Below, piece by piece: positions 1 to 8,276 of a stretch of 12,358 nucleotides of DNA. Within the stretch, counting starts at the first letter, position 1. Each line of letters begins with the position of its first letter. The DNA lies in the NCBI GenBank assembly GCA_905236085.1, contig CAJOOD010000024.1:1-12358 (forward strand), in the 5' to 3' direction. Source of the stretch: an uncultured Bacilli bacterium. GTDB taxonomy: Bacteria; Bacillota_I; Bacilli_A; RFN20; CAG-826. Under the pieces are notes generated by a model. The model was not told where the DNA came from. It saw only the letters and a program-made list of their open reading frames with translations, and did not search any database. Position numbers and translations under genes: made by a program.

Positions 1-1896
1 CAAAATACCATTGATACCAATACCAACTTTATTCATCTGAGCGTTACCAGCAAAGGCTAATTCAAAGAACCAGATGATTAATAGGACCACCACCGCTAAA
101 ATGTTTTTCAACATGATAAATTTATTAGACATAAACATCTTTTGAGCGGTCTCTTCGCCATATTTCTTCTTGAAATATAGTCTTAAGAAGAATAAACCGA
201 CAAGATAACCAATCGCTAATAAGGAATAAGATATTCTTTCACCGTTGAAGAAATATTTTAACCATAGATTGGACATATCCCAGCCAAATAAATTATCACC
301 ATGAGAAATTAAGAAGGAGGTAATAATGCAAGCAATAGGCAATATGGCTAAGCAACGATAAGCAATTAGTCCTCTTCTAGTTCTGATTTTCTTAGGAGTA
401 AAGAATAAGAAGACCATAATAGCGAAATAACAAGCCGCAGAACCAAATGGATTAGGAATCATGAAATTAGCTAAAGAATTAGCTATGAGGATATTATTGG
501 AATTTTGTAGTCCACTCATCAAGGTGGCTTCAATAAAATATAAAACAAAGAAGAAAATAGAATATTGAACGATATTCCTAATAGCTCTTTGATCATCCAT
601 AAATAAATCAAAGTCGACAAAATATAATAAGAACATACCCAGCATCTGAATAGATAAGAATGGTCCGGTAGCTAAAGATATGGCTTCAGAAGAAAATGAA
701 ACCAAAGCGGTACTAAATAATACAATACGGAACGCACCGATAGCAACGATAGCTATACCCACTAATTCTAATAGAGTTTCAGGTAAAAAGGCCGTAAATC
801 TAATATCATTTTTAGTTATTTTCTTTCTTGGAGGCTCAGTGAATAATAATTCATCACCGTGTTGGAACTTCTTTAATTCAACTTCACTCTCGCCATAGAT
901 AAAAGCAAAGGCTGTAGCGAATAATGATGCGGCGGCTAAAACTAGACCAAGAACAATAGAAAAAACTGTGGCAATAATAGCGTTTCTAGTTTTTGATGCG
1001 GTCGAGGCTAAAGATTGAGCGACATCAACTTTGAAATCTAAATCTAGGTTAACTTTATTTTTAATAAGTTTACTAAAATCGTTAAATACATCATTCTTAT
1101 CTAAAACATTTTTTACTTTTTGCTCTATGATAGATGCGCCTTCATTCACGAATGCTTCGACTGTATAAGTATTATCTTCGTTATAGCTGATATGACACGA
1201 AGTATTCATATTAGTGCTATAGTCTAAAAGCGATCCAGAGAATAAATAAGCATTATCTTCATAACTAGTAAATGAAATATATAACCTAGCGGTATCACTC
1301 CAATGCATCTCTTTAAAAGACATCGTGAAATATGATTTATCATAAGAGGAAGAAATATAAACCATTTTTTCAGTTTTTTCTTCACTATTTTTCTCCATCG
1401 AATAGATAATAGGATAAACAGAATCACCGGTTAAAGAGATAGACATCTCCCCTTTTTCTACGACTGCATCTCTTAAAGCAATAACATTTTCCGAATAAAA
1501 TGTTTGATAATTATGGTCGTAATATTGATTAGATACCAATCCGGAAATAAATATAGTGGTAAATAAGAAAGTTAAACATACAAGAGTAATCCTTAATCCT
1601 CTTTTGCCTAATCCACGAAATAAAGCGGCGGCAATACCGGTTCTTTTTGGATCAGGTAATTCAGTAGGATAGGAATGCACACCTTCTTGATATAAAGAAT
1701 AATCAACATTTAAAGCCTTAGATATTTTTGCTATATCTTTCTTGGAAGGCTTGATATATCCAGATTCCAGCATGGAATATTTAAATGAAGAAATATCTAA
1801 AAGTTTGGCAAATTTCTTTTTAGACATTCCCATTTCATTTCTGGTTTGAAACAAGAAATAATTATATGAAGTATTATTTTTTAGCATATCATCCAT
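1..1896 (-). CDS. XRE-type HTH fused to a polytopic membrane protein with an extracytoplasmic domain (partial, C-terminus beyond window)
   Basis: An open frame of 632 codons reads without a stop from the ATG at 1896 to the left edge, so the C-terminus is missing. Residues about 11-66 form an XRE-like helix-turn-helix (EMGMSKKKFAKLLDIS, then YSMLESGYIKPSKKDIAKISKAL). A first membrane helix lies at about 103-121. A polar region of about 180 residues follows (122-303), then about eight more helices (near 305-334, 370-394, 405-427, 442-461, 486-499, 510-530, 555-575, 594-616). With the HTH inside the cell, the 122-303 region should lie outside and could sense a ligand. A GGAG sits 9 bases before the ATG, inside the end of the upstream hydrolase gene, only 3 bases separate the two genes, and they are surely co-transcribed. 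Inference: a membrane-anchored one-component transcription regulator, or an XRE-headed transporter-like protein. I do not recognise the membrane part. ATG at codon 4 is an alternative start. Confidence 0.85.
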   Translation of the reverse strand, partial: MDDMLKNNTSYNYFLFQTRNEMGMSKKKFAKLLDISSFKYSMLESGYIKPSKKDIAKISKALNVDYSLYQEGVHSYPTELPDPKRTGIAAALFRGLGKRGLRITLVCLTFLFTTIFISGLVSNQYYDHNYQTFYSENVIALRDAVVEKGEMSISLTGDSVYPIIYSMEKNSEEKTEKMVYISSSYDKSYFTMSFKEMHWSDTARLYISFTSYEDNAYLFSGSLLDYSTNMNTSCHISYNEDNTYTVEAFVNEGASIIEQKVKNVLDKNDVFNDFSKLIKNKVNLDLDFKVDVAQSLASTASKTRNAIIATVFSIVLGLVLAAASLFATAFAFIYGESEVELKKFQHGDELLFTEPPRKKITKNDIRFTAFLPETLLELVGIAIVAIGAFRIVLFSTALVSFSSEAISLATGPFLSIQMLGMFLLYFVDFDLFMDDQRAIRNIVQYSIFFFVLYFIEATLMSGLQNSNNILIANSLANFMIPNPFGSAACYFAIMVFLFFTPKKIRTRRGLIAYRCLAILPIACIITSFLISHGDNLFGWDMSNLWLKYFFNGERISYSLLAIGYLVGLFFLRLYFKKKYGEETAQKMFMSNKFIMLKNILAVVVLLIIWFFELAFAGNAQMNKVGIGINGIL

Positions 1897-1899
1897 AAA

Positions 1900-3708
1900 T
1901 TAAAACTCCATATGTTCATCAATATTTAATAACCCCATCTTATATATGTTATATGGGTAATATTCACCACTCATCAAATCCACTTCAACAAATAGATTGT
2001 CTGAAGAACTATTAATAATAATGTTATCTACTTTAGGAATATAGAATATATCTTCATCTTGATAACGTTCTGCGACAAGAACGGTATTAATTTCAAGGTC
2101 AGTAGAAGCCGCTAAAAGGGTACCGTTATGAGTGATTTCGTATTCTTTATTATCGCCACTAATACTTACTTGATAATAAGAAGTAGCGGGAGATAATAGA
2201 TTACCATCTGTATAATTATCATCCATGGAAACCATATGGGATAAAGTTAATTCTGGGATATTTCCATAATCGATACATTTAAGATTAGATAAAGAACATA
2301 AGGATATTAAGCAATTAAGTCCATTATCTAAAGAAGCAATGGTTGCAATAGTAATAATTATATTTCTCACCATTTCAATTAAATCATTAACACCCATATC
2401 GATATCTGTATTACTTAAAGCGTTCTTTAAAATTGGGTCTAAATCTTGTAAGAAACGATCTGGATTATATTGTAAGTCCTTTAGCAAAGCCTCTTCAGGA
2501 TCGGCGAGAAGGATGTTGGTTCCTATTTTGATAATCAAGTCAATTAAAGAATCTTTAGGGGAACCATTCTTATAAATCAAAGAGAACAAATTAGCAATCT
2601 GTTGTTGGTTGTTTTTAACATAATCGCTTCTACTGATTAATCCGGTAGATAATAAGTCCATAAATGTCACTAAGAAATTACCTAAAGTAGGATTATATTT
2701 CTCCGCAAAAGACAGCATTAAACTCTCTTGAAATTGGTCGATTAAATAATCATTAATTATAGAAGCATTTCCTAAACCACCTAATTTATCTTTCACTCTA
2801 GAGATATGGAGATTGTAATCCAAAGTATTAGTAATATCAGGAAGATAATAATCTATTCCATATCTAACAAACCCATATTGAATAGGTGCTAAATATGGAA
2901 TAAAGTCATTAACATTTAATAAACAGTGAATATTGTTATAATTATCACCTTTTTGCAGGATTTTTCCTTCATCAAATGTGGCAATTCTACCAGCAGGAGC
3001 TTCAAAGCAATAAGCATATAAATCTTCTTTGGTATAAGAAACTTTAGGAGATAAAATATTTTCTCCATTAATTAAAGCGTCATCCATTCTACCAATAGCA
3101 AGATTAATACCAGTACCTCCACGAGAATAACCAGCGGTCCAAATCTTAATCTTTCCAGAGATTTTAAAATCATTAATATAGGATTTCAAAGCATCTAGAT
3201 AAATATTAGAGGCTCCATAATATCCATCAGCAAATTGAGGATTATCACCAAAGGCCATATTACTAACCCATTCCGCATAATAATTATCCCCTCTTACACC
3301 AATACCAATAAGAGTATAGTCTTTCACTTCTTTACTAGCGATATATACTCCGAAGGAATGAGCGGTTGGTTGACTAACACCAAAATCATTAGATTGAAAA
3401 TCATTAAAACCAATCTTAGTAAAGAATTCCTTGATATTATCTGGACTTCTTGCGTAATCAATTCCGCTTGTAGCAGGAAAACCTGCGAGCGCTAACGACA
3501 TAGATGCGGTAGCTAAATGGGTTTGATATTCTGAAGCATTCTTATCAAAATATGCATCGTCATAAATAAGTTTATATGCAACTTTCTCCGCCGTCTTATG
3601 CGAAGCAAAAGAAAAAGTTTCATAATCAGTGCCACAGGAAGTACAAGTAAAGGCAAATGATGTAACAAGTGATAAAGATACAGCTTTGATGATTGCTTTT
3701 ATTTTCAT
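1900..3708 (-). CDS. Class-3-lipase-like alpha/beta serine hydrolase, probable lipoprotein
   Basis: The protein has 602 residues. The N-terminus has a short positive stretch, a hydrophobic core and then CTSCG, with Cys25 as the likely lipidated residue. The lipobox is atypical because Leu is missing at -3, so simple secretion is possible. A nucleophile elbow GYSRGG (193-198, Ser195) follows a beta strand (KIKIWTA), as in alpha/beta hydrolases. NVNDFIPYL (265-273, Asp268) resembles the acid motif of class 3 lipases, and His491 in LTLSHMVSMD is a candidate third triad member. An Asn/Leu-rich helical insert of about 180 residues (300-480) separates Asp and His, perhaps a lid or substrate-binding part. 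Expected role: cutting an ester, lipid or similar substrate at the cell surface; the substrate is unknown. The start has no clear Shine-Dalgarno and lies close to a predicted -10 box. It heads an operon with the XRE-membrane gene. Confidence 0.8.
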   Translation of the reverse strand: MKIKAIIKAVSLSLVTSFAFTCTSCGTDYETFSFASHKTAEKVAYKLIYDDAYFDKNASEYQTHLATASMSLALAGFPATSGIDYARSPDNIKEFFTKIGFNDFQSNDFGVSQPTAHSFGVYIASKEVKDYTLIGIGVRGDNYYAEWVSNMAFGDNPQFADGYYGASNIYLDALKSYINDFKISGKIKIWTAGYSRGGTGINLAIGRMDDALINGENILSPKVSYTKEDLYAYCFEAPAGRIATFDEGKILQKGDNYNNIHCLLNVNDFIPYLAPIQYGFVRYGIDYYLPDITNTLDYNLHISRVKDKLGGLGNASIINDYLIDQFQESLMLSFAEKYNPTLGNFLVTFMDLLSTGLISRSDYVKNNQQQIANLFSLIYKNGSPKDSLIDLIIKIGTNILLADPEEALLKDLQYNPDRFLQDLDPILKNALSNTDIDMGVNDLIEMVRNIIITIATIASLDNGLNCLISLCSLSNLKCIDYGNIPELTLSHMVSMDDNYTDGNLLSPATSYYQVSISGDNKEYEITHNGTLLAASTDLEINTVLVAERYQDEDIFYIPKVDNIIINSSSDNLFVEVDLMSGEYYPYNIYKMGLLNIDEHMEF

Positions 3709-3726
3709 AATATCTTTGAAGATATT
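3709..3726. promoter_or_regulatory. Perfect 8+8 bp inverted repeat before the hydrolase gene (candidate operator)
   Basis: AATATCTT and AAGATATT face each other across 2 bases, directly before the hydrolase start codon and overlapping the downstream edge of the predicted -10 box. A repressor bound here would block the promoter. The XRE protein of the same operon is the obvious candidate ligand, but that is inference. As RNA it could also fold into a weak AT-only hairpin covering the start. Confidence 0.45.
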
Positions 3727-3732
3727 GTATCA
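3724..3732 (-). promoter_or_regulatory. Extended -10 promoter element of the hydrolase/XRE operon
   Basis: On the minus strand the element reads TGATACAAT, an extended -10 (TGn + TACAAT). No convincing -35 lies 17 bases upstream (TATGTG), which extended -10 promoters tolerate. The -10 ends 15 bases before the ATG, so the predicted leader is only about 8 bases. Confidence 0.4.
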
Positions 3733-3745
3733 TTTATATGATAAA

Positions 3746-3799
3746 TCACATAATGATTTTTAATCTTTTCTTCATAGTAAAAAGTGCTAAAAAAAGCAT
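3746..3799 (-). CDS. Possible 17-residue leader peptide with a strong ribosome site
   Basis: An ATG at 3799 is preceded by AAGGAGA at a spacing of about 6-7 bases and opens a 17-codon frame (MLFLALFTMKKRLKIIM) ending in TGA at 3746. It lies between the permease and hydrolase genes, just upstream of the predicted hydrolase promoter. The ribosome site is better than that of the hydrolase itself. It could be a leader peptide, the rest of a broken gene or chance; no homology is recognised. Confidence 0.25.
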   Translation of the reverse strand: MLFLALFTMKKRLKIIM

Positions 3800-3819
3800 G
3801 CAAATTCTCCTTATTTTTT

Positions 3820-3844
3820 AAAAATAGTCCCGTTTTGCGGCTCT
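3820..3844. repeat. Intergenic sequence motif, copy 1 of 2
   Basis: The core TCCCGTTTTGCGGCTCT (3828-3844), preceded by AAAAATAG, closely matches 8174-8197 in the same orientation with a few one- or two-base gaps. It lies just after the permease stop codon and about 119 bases upstream of the next minus-strand start. No stable hairpin is visible. Function unknown. Confidence 0.4.
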
Positions 3845-3851
3845 ATGAAAT

Positions 3852-5024
3852 TTAAATTCCTGTAACACACATTATTATTAGTATGGCGATGTTACCTGAT
3901 AAGGCGATGATGTCCGGTATCTTTGTTTTAAAGGAACGGTTATAAATTGAAACTGTAATATAACTTGTAATAGCAAAGACAATGGTCGCAAGGACAACAT
4001 TCATACCACTGAAGGATTCTCCTGCAAAAGTAGTAAATAGAACTAAGAAGAAGATATGAGGTATCATGCGTATAATCATATTTTTAGGTCCTTTATGACC
4101 AAAATATTCTCCTGAATCATCTTTTCTAAACATGGTTTGATAAATTGATAAGGCAATAATAACTAATAGGATAATGTTATTTATAATGAAATAAATAAAA
4201 TCTATGCTTATCTTTTCTAAATCAAAAATAGGATTTACACTACCATCTTTAATTAAAATAGCTATCCTATATAGCAAAGCATAACCATAAACTGGAATAA
4301 AAGATGTGTAATATTGGAAACCATTAACATATGAATCAATGCTTTGATTTGGATGGATAAGTTTTTCGATATAGAACCTATTCAATTCCACATCAAATAT
4401 TAATAGCATCAAAGCAAAATGGATAAAGGCTAGAATCAAAATGGCATCCAACAAATTATTAGTGAAAGATATAATCGCACAGTTAACGAAATGTAAGACT
4501 GTTACTAAAAGCAACAAACCTAATAAGTATAAAATATAATAACCAAATCTAAATACATTTTTATAATGTGTAACATACTCCTGAACATATGTATAAGTGT
4601 GTGGATCAATACGGGTCTCAAGCTTATATATTGAATCCGCGCTGGTCGCATATTTGATGGCTAAGAAAATCATACCGAGAAGAAATACAGTGACAATTAT
4701 ACTTAGATATATCACTAATGACTCAATGATTCTTAATCGACGATAATCTTTATCCTTTAATGGAGCTTGGTTATAAAAATCAGCATTCCTTTTCTTAAAA
4801 GTATAACCCATAGCGAACATCGATATAACAAATGTGCCAATCATCGCCACTACACCAATGGCCAAAATTGGAGGATCATCAAAATAAGTTTGACCATAAT
4901 ATGTGCTTTGCTCATAAATATTGCAAGTACCAACACTGTAGGAAAGAGTTATAAGAAGAACAGTAAATAAAACACTAGCGATAGGAATCCATTTCTTAAA
5001 AGTGTAAAATATTATTTTTTTCAT
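3852..5024 (-). CDS. ABC transporter permease (ABC-2-like, third gene of a Ytr-type operon)
   Basis: A 390-residue membrane protein with about nine or ten hydrophobic segments (near 12-32, 54-75, 102-124, 163-184, 190-210, 240-257, 276-296, 321-335, 342-360, 371-389). The N-terminus MKKIIFYTFKKW and the segment TFKKRNADFYNQAPLKDKDYRRLRI before helix 3 are typical of ABC-2 permeases, in which an amphipathic or coupling region contacts the ATPase. Its ATG overlaps the ATPase stop codon (TAATG at 5024) and GGGGGAG precedes it, so translation is coupled. It is the only permease of this operon, so the transporter may be a permease homodimer with an ATPase dimer. The substrate is not evident. No good intrinsic terminator follows the gene. 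Confidence 0.85.
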   Translation of the reverse strand: MKKIIFYTFKKWIPIASVLFTVLLITLSYSVGTCNIYEQSTYYGQTYFDDPPILAIGVVAMIGTFVISMFAMGYTFKKRNADFYNQAPLKDKDYRRLRIIESLVIYLSIIVTVFLLGMIFLAIKYATSADSIYKLETRIDPHTYTYVQEYVTHYKNVFRFGYYILYLLGLLLLVTVLHFVNCAIISFTNNLLDAILILAFIHFALMLLIFDVELNRFYIEKLIHPNQSIDSYVNGFQYYTSFIPVYGYALLYRIAILIKDGSVNPIFDLEKISIDFIYFIINNIILLVIIALSIYQTMFRKDDSGEYFGHKGPKNMIIRMIPHIFFLVLFTTFAGESFSGMNVVLATIVFAITSYITVSIYNRSFKTKIPDIIALSGNIAILIIMCVTGI

Positions 5025-5914
5025 TATTCTTCTCCCCCTTTCTTTGAAAGCATTAACTGCAAGGTCAATATCTCATCTGCATCAATGGGGATTTGCTCTA
5101 ATAAGATAGGCTTTTCTTTTTCTTGCAAAACCTTAATCTTTTCTTCATCATCTCTAATAACAAAATTTAAAATAGAACCAACTTTCTTATAGGAAATAAT
5201 CTTTAGTCCATATTCTTTTAATCTCTCTTCAGTGATATCACTAGTAAACATAGCTTGATATTTAACAAAATCTTCGCCAAGAGATTCGCTAGTTCCTTGT
5301 GAGGTGATATGTCCTTGATAGATGATAACAAAGCGGTCCACTAATTTTTCCAAAGCGGATATATTGTGTGATGAGATAATGATAACCTTTTCTCCATCAC
5401 TATTTTTAATAATTTCTTCTTTTATCATCTCTAGAACTAAAGGATCTAGACCATCAAAGGCTTCATCAAGAAGTAAAATTTTAACATCTAAAGAAAATGC
5501 TACACATATAAATATCTGTCTTCGCATCCCTTTAGAAAAGGAAGATATCTTCTTATCTAATGGTAAAGAGAATTTATTAACTAATTCATAATATTTTTCT
5601 TTGTCAAAAGAATAAAAAGCACCGTAAAAGTCCACTAAATCTTTCGCTTTTGCCCCACTTGGATAATATGGATCATCGCTCAAGAAATATACTAATTCCT
5701 TAGCTTCTTTAGAATTTTGAGCAAAACCATTTATTGATATTTCTCCTTCATCTAAATCTAAGACATTAGATATCAGTCTAAATAAAGTAGATTTACCAGC
5801 CCCATTAACACCGACTAAGCCAGTAATTCCTGGAACGAATTTAATAGTTAAATTATCTATAGCAAGATTCTTCTTATCATAACTCTTGCTGAGATGGTTG
5901 ATATTAATATTCAT
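5024..5914 (-). CDS. ABC transporter ATP-binding protein (YtrB-like)
   Basis: A 296-residue nucleotide-binding subunit. Walker A is GVNGAGKST (35-43), the signature is FSKGMRRQ (126-133, a variant of LSGGQ common in this ABC-2 subfamily), Walker B is ILLLDEA (146-152, catalytic Glu151), the D-loop is GLDP (155-158) and the switch His is His183 in SSHN. The last 80 or so residues form an accessory C-terminal domain. It powers the permease encoded next, from the inner face of the membrane. The start codon overlaps the GntR stop (TAATG at 5914) and has GGAGG 7 bases upstream. In Bacillus subtilis the related ytr operon is induced by cell-wall-active antibiotics; whether that holds here is not known. 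Confidence 0.9.
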   Translation of the reverse strand: MNININHLSKSYDKKNLAIDNLTIKFVPGITGLVGVNGAGKSTLFRLISNVLDLDEGEISINGFAQNSKEAKELVYFLSDDPYYPSGAKAKDLVDFYGAFYSFDKEKYYELVNKFSLPLDKKISSFSKGMRRQIFICVAFSLDVKILLLDEAFDGLDPLVLEMIKEEIIKNSDGEKVIIISSHNISALEKLVDRFVIIYQGHITSQGTSESLGEDFVKYQAMFTSDITEERLKEYGLKIISYKKVGSILNFVIRDDEEKIKVLQEKEKPILLEQIPIDADEILTLQLMLSKKGGEE

Positions 5915-6249
5915 TACCTTTCCTCCATTTCTTCTATAACTTTCTTTATATCTTCTAAGGTATAGCCTTTATCAATTAATTTAATGATCTGTTTCTTGAT
6001 TTCTTTATTTTCATCTTCACTTTTAATATTTGTGACATAGAAGCCTTTTTTAGGAATATTTGTAACATAGTCTTCTTCACTTAATAATGTAAAAGAGCGC
6101 TGCACTGTATTAGGATTAACACCAAAAAAGATAGCCACTTCTCTAACAGATGGAAGTGAATCTCCTTCTTTATAGGCACCTATTTTAATGAGATGTTTAT
6201 AATAATTTTTAATTTGAATAAATACCGGTTCGTTAGAATTAAGAATCAT
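5914..6249 (-). CDS. GntR-family transcriptional regulator, YtrA subfamily
   Basis: A 111-residue protein, the usual size for YtrA-type GntR regulators, which lack the large ligand-binding domain. The winged helix covers about residues 9-75, with the typical LPSVREVAIFFGVNPNTVQRSF and the wing KKGFYV. A short charged helical tail (77-111) probably dimerises. It is the first gene of a three-gene operon with an ABC ATPase and a permease, and such regulators normally repress their own operon. The ATG lies 8 bases from the predicted -10 box and has no ribosome site, which suggests a leaderless or nearly leaderless message. Confidence 0.9.
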   Translation of the reverse strand: MILNSNEPVFIQIKNYYKHLIKIGAYKEGDSLPSVREVAIFFGVNPNTVQRSFTLLSEEDYVTNIPKKGFYVTNIKSEDENKEIKKQIIKLIDKGYTLEDIKKVIEEMEER

Positions 6250-6257
6250 ATATAGAT

Positions 6258-6287
6258 ATTGTATTAACTGTATTAATCAAATATCAA
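6258..6287 (-). promoter_or_regulatory. Promoter of the GntR/ABC operon
   Basis: The minus strand has -35 TTGATA (6282-6287) and -10 TACAAT (6258-6263), each 5 of 6 to consensus, 18 bases apart. The plus strand carries a tandem TGTATTAAC/TGTATTAAT within 6260-6277, in the spacer and at the edge of the -10; ATTAA and TTAAT also form a small inverted repeat there. This is a plausible site for the GntR protein to bind. Confidence 0.6.
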
Positions 6288-6337
6288 TCAAAAAAATATA
6301 TCATCAATAGAAAATATTAGAAATATATAGTCTCAGT

Positions 6338-8068
6338 CTATTTATCTTGAGAAACTGTATAAAGAGAATAGAAATATCCTTTATTATCGATTAGAGAATC
6401 AAAATCTCCTTTTTCAATAATTGTTCCATTTCTAAGCACAAATATTTTATTACAACGGCGAAGAATATTTTCATCCAAATCATGAGTGACAATAATGCGC
6501 GTATGATTTTCAAGTTTTAATATCGCATCTAATACTTCAAAGCTTGTCTCAGCATCTAGTGATGCGGTGGCTTCATCTACAAAAAGGATTGGTGTTTTTC
6601 TTAATAATGCTCGAGCGATAGATATTCTTTGTCTCTCTCCACCAGATAAGCCTGAACCATTTTCTCCACAGAGATAATTCTCACTTCTTTCCGCAATTAA
6701 TTTACTTAATCCAGATAATCTAATCGCACGATTAATCTCCTCTTCTGGGAAATTGGAAAACATGGTGATGTTATCTTTAATCGTGCTATTAAAGACAAAG
6801 ACATTTTGTTGAATAATAGAAACTAAATTATATAGTGAACTCGTAGATATATTCTTTAATTCATAATCATCATAGATAATCTCGCCTTCATAATTACGAG
6901 ATGAAGCCATCAAAAGATTAAGAAGCGTAGACTTCCCGCTTCCTGAACTCCCCACTAAAGCATAAGAGCCACCTACTTTAAATTCCATATTGAGGTTATT
7001 TAATATTTTCTTATTTTCATCATAGGAAAAAGAAAGATTATTGATATAGATACCTTTAGATAATTTAGAAGGAATATGTTCACCGGTATCATCGACATTT
7101 TTATTGAGTTCTAAAGCTATTTTGTTAATTAGAGTAAATGATGATTTACTTCCAGCATAAAAAGATGGAAGAGTTTGGATTGGGGCTAGTACATAATTTA
7201 GCAATTGCACAAATACGATAGCCGTACCAGCGGTGATATTGCCAATTCCGTTTAAAGCAAATACACACGCTAAGATAAAGACACCGATTTGTAATAATCC
7301 CCCAGCAATTCCAGAAGAATAAGCAATATGAATATTTATCTTGCTACGTTTTTTACTAGCGGTGCTGACATTATTATTGACACCATCATGAAGATTAATG
7401 ATATTTTCCTCTGATTTAAAACTCTTAATTACCGCGAAGCCCGATAGAGCATCTTTTATCATACTGGTATAACTGGCTTTTTGATGAGATAAATTCTCTT
7501 CGGCAATCGCAGCTTTATTTCCAAATAATATGGAGGCGAGGATTGGAATTAAAGATAAGCCAATAGCAATCACACTTAGAAGTGGACTATAAACAAACAT
7601 CAAGACAAGGGCTCCAATAAATGTCACACTGACTTGAACGGCTGTTTGAATCTTGGCTAAAAAATCTTGCTCTATGACATTTACATCGTTAGACAAAGCG
7701 GAAATATATAATGAGGTATTTTCATTAGAAAAACTTTGTATGCCTTTTTCCATCAGCTTCTTGAAAACATATTCACGATATTGTTTAATCGCTTTACTTA
7801 AAAATAAAGGTAAAAAATGATTATCAATTATCCAGCCAATAACAAATAGTAAAAAGGCGATACCCGCGACAATGATAATAACAGAAAAATCATATTGAGA
7901 AACTCCAGCGATAAGATCAGAAATTTCTTTTAGCACCCAAGATATGACTAAGAACGCAACACCTTGTAAAAGCGAAGCAATAATAGTCATTAATAAATTA
8001 AATTTATTATTCTTAAAAAACGTATTAACGTATGGGCGTCGTAACTGCTTTATTTCTTTTTTCTCCAT
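6338..8068 (-). CDS. ABC exporter half-transporter (fused membrane domain and ATPase)
   Basis: A 576-residue type-IV/exporter-fold ABC protein. The N-terminal membrane domain (about 1-320) has six hydrophobic spans, the first near 22-48. The ATPase domain follows: Walker A GSSGSGKST (373-381), Q-loop IIQQNVFVF (418-426), signature LSGGERQR (474-481), Walker B ILFVDEA (494-500), D-loop SLD (503-505) and switch His529 in VTHD. All catalytic residues are present. It would work as a homodimer or pair with another half-transporter; no second one is next to it. Substrates of this family include peptides, lipids and drugs, and none can be assigned here. AAAGG precedes the ATG. It lies upstream of the GntR operon on the same strand, which has its own promoter, with no clear terminator between. 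Confidence 0.9.
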   Translation of the reverse strand: MEKKEIKQLRRPYVNTFFKNNKFNLLMTIIASLLQGVAFLVISWVLKEISDLIAGVSQYDFSVIIIVAGIAFLLFVIGWIIDNHFLPLFLSKAIKQYREYVFKKLMEKGIQSFSNENTSLYISALSNDVNVIEQDFLAKIQTAVQVSVTFIGALVLMFVYSPLLSVIAIGLSLIPILASILFGNKAAIAEENLSHQKASYTSMIKDALSGFAVIKSFKSEENIINLHDGVNNNVSTASKKRSKINIHIAYSSGIAGGLLQIGVFILACVFALNGIGNITAGTAIVFVQLLNYVLAPIQTLPSFYAGSKSSFTLINKIALELNKNVDDTGEHIPSKLSKGIYINNLSFSYDENKKILNNLNMEFKVGGSYALVGSSGSGKSTLLNLLMASSRNYEGEIIYDDYELKNISTSSLYNLVSIIQQNVFVFNSTIKDNITMFSNFPEEEINRAIRLSGLSKLIAERSENYLCGENGSGLSGGERQRISIARALLRKTPILFVDEATASLDAETSFEVLDAILKLENHTRIIVTHDLDENILRRCNKIFVLRNGTIIEKGDFDSLIDNKGYFYSLYTVSQDK

Positions 8069-8136
8069 AACTCTTACCTTTGTTATATTATTAATTCTAG
8101 ATATATATAAACGTTAATGCTAGCAAATTCTAGTTG

Positions 8137-8149
8137 AGTTTAGTAAACT
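8137..8149. promoter_or_regulatory. Inverted repeat upstream of the ABC exporter gene (possible operator)
   Basis: AGTTTA and TAAACT face each other across one base, about 70 bases before the exporter start. A second small inverted repeat, CTAG-6 bases-CTAG, lies at about 8120-8133. No single clear promoter could be fixed among several AT-rich options. The rest of 8069-8276 shows no gene. Confidence 0.25.
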
Positions 8150-8173
8150 ATTGGTTGCAAAAAGAAAAACAAG

Positions 8174-8197
8174 AAAAATATCCCGTTTTTGCGCTCT
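8174..8197. repeat. Intergenic sequence motif, copy 2 of 2
   Basis: AAAAATATCCCGTTTTTGCG followed by CTCT matches the motif at 3820-3844 in the same orientation. It lies about 112 bases upstream of the exporter start codon, close to the 119-base distance seen for the first copy. Not a hairpin. Confidence 0.4.
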
Positions 8198-8276
8198 TTT
8201 TCAATGCTTCATGAATAAATATTTTCTTAAAAGAAATTATGATTCAGCATTCTCTTTGCTAGCCATATATCTTTAT

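Noticed and set aside
680..898. Plus-strand frame of 72 codons in the left region
   Set aside because: It lies opposite the long continuous XRE-membrane coding frame; no ribosome site or family resemblance. The same holds for the other antisense frames at 1224-1427 (wrong frame), 2339-2575, 3235-3495, 4767-4970, 5322-5591, 9119-9310, 10515-10829 and 11632-12006.
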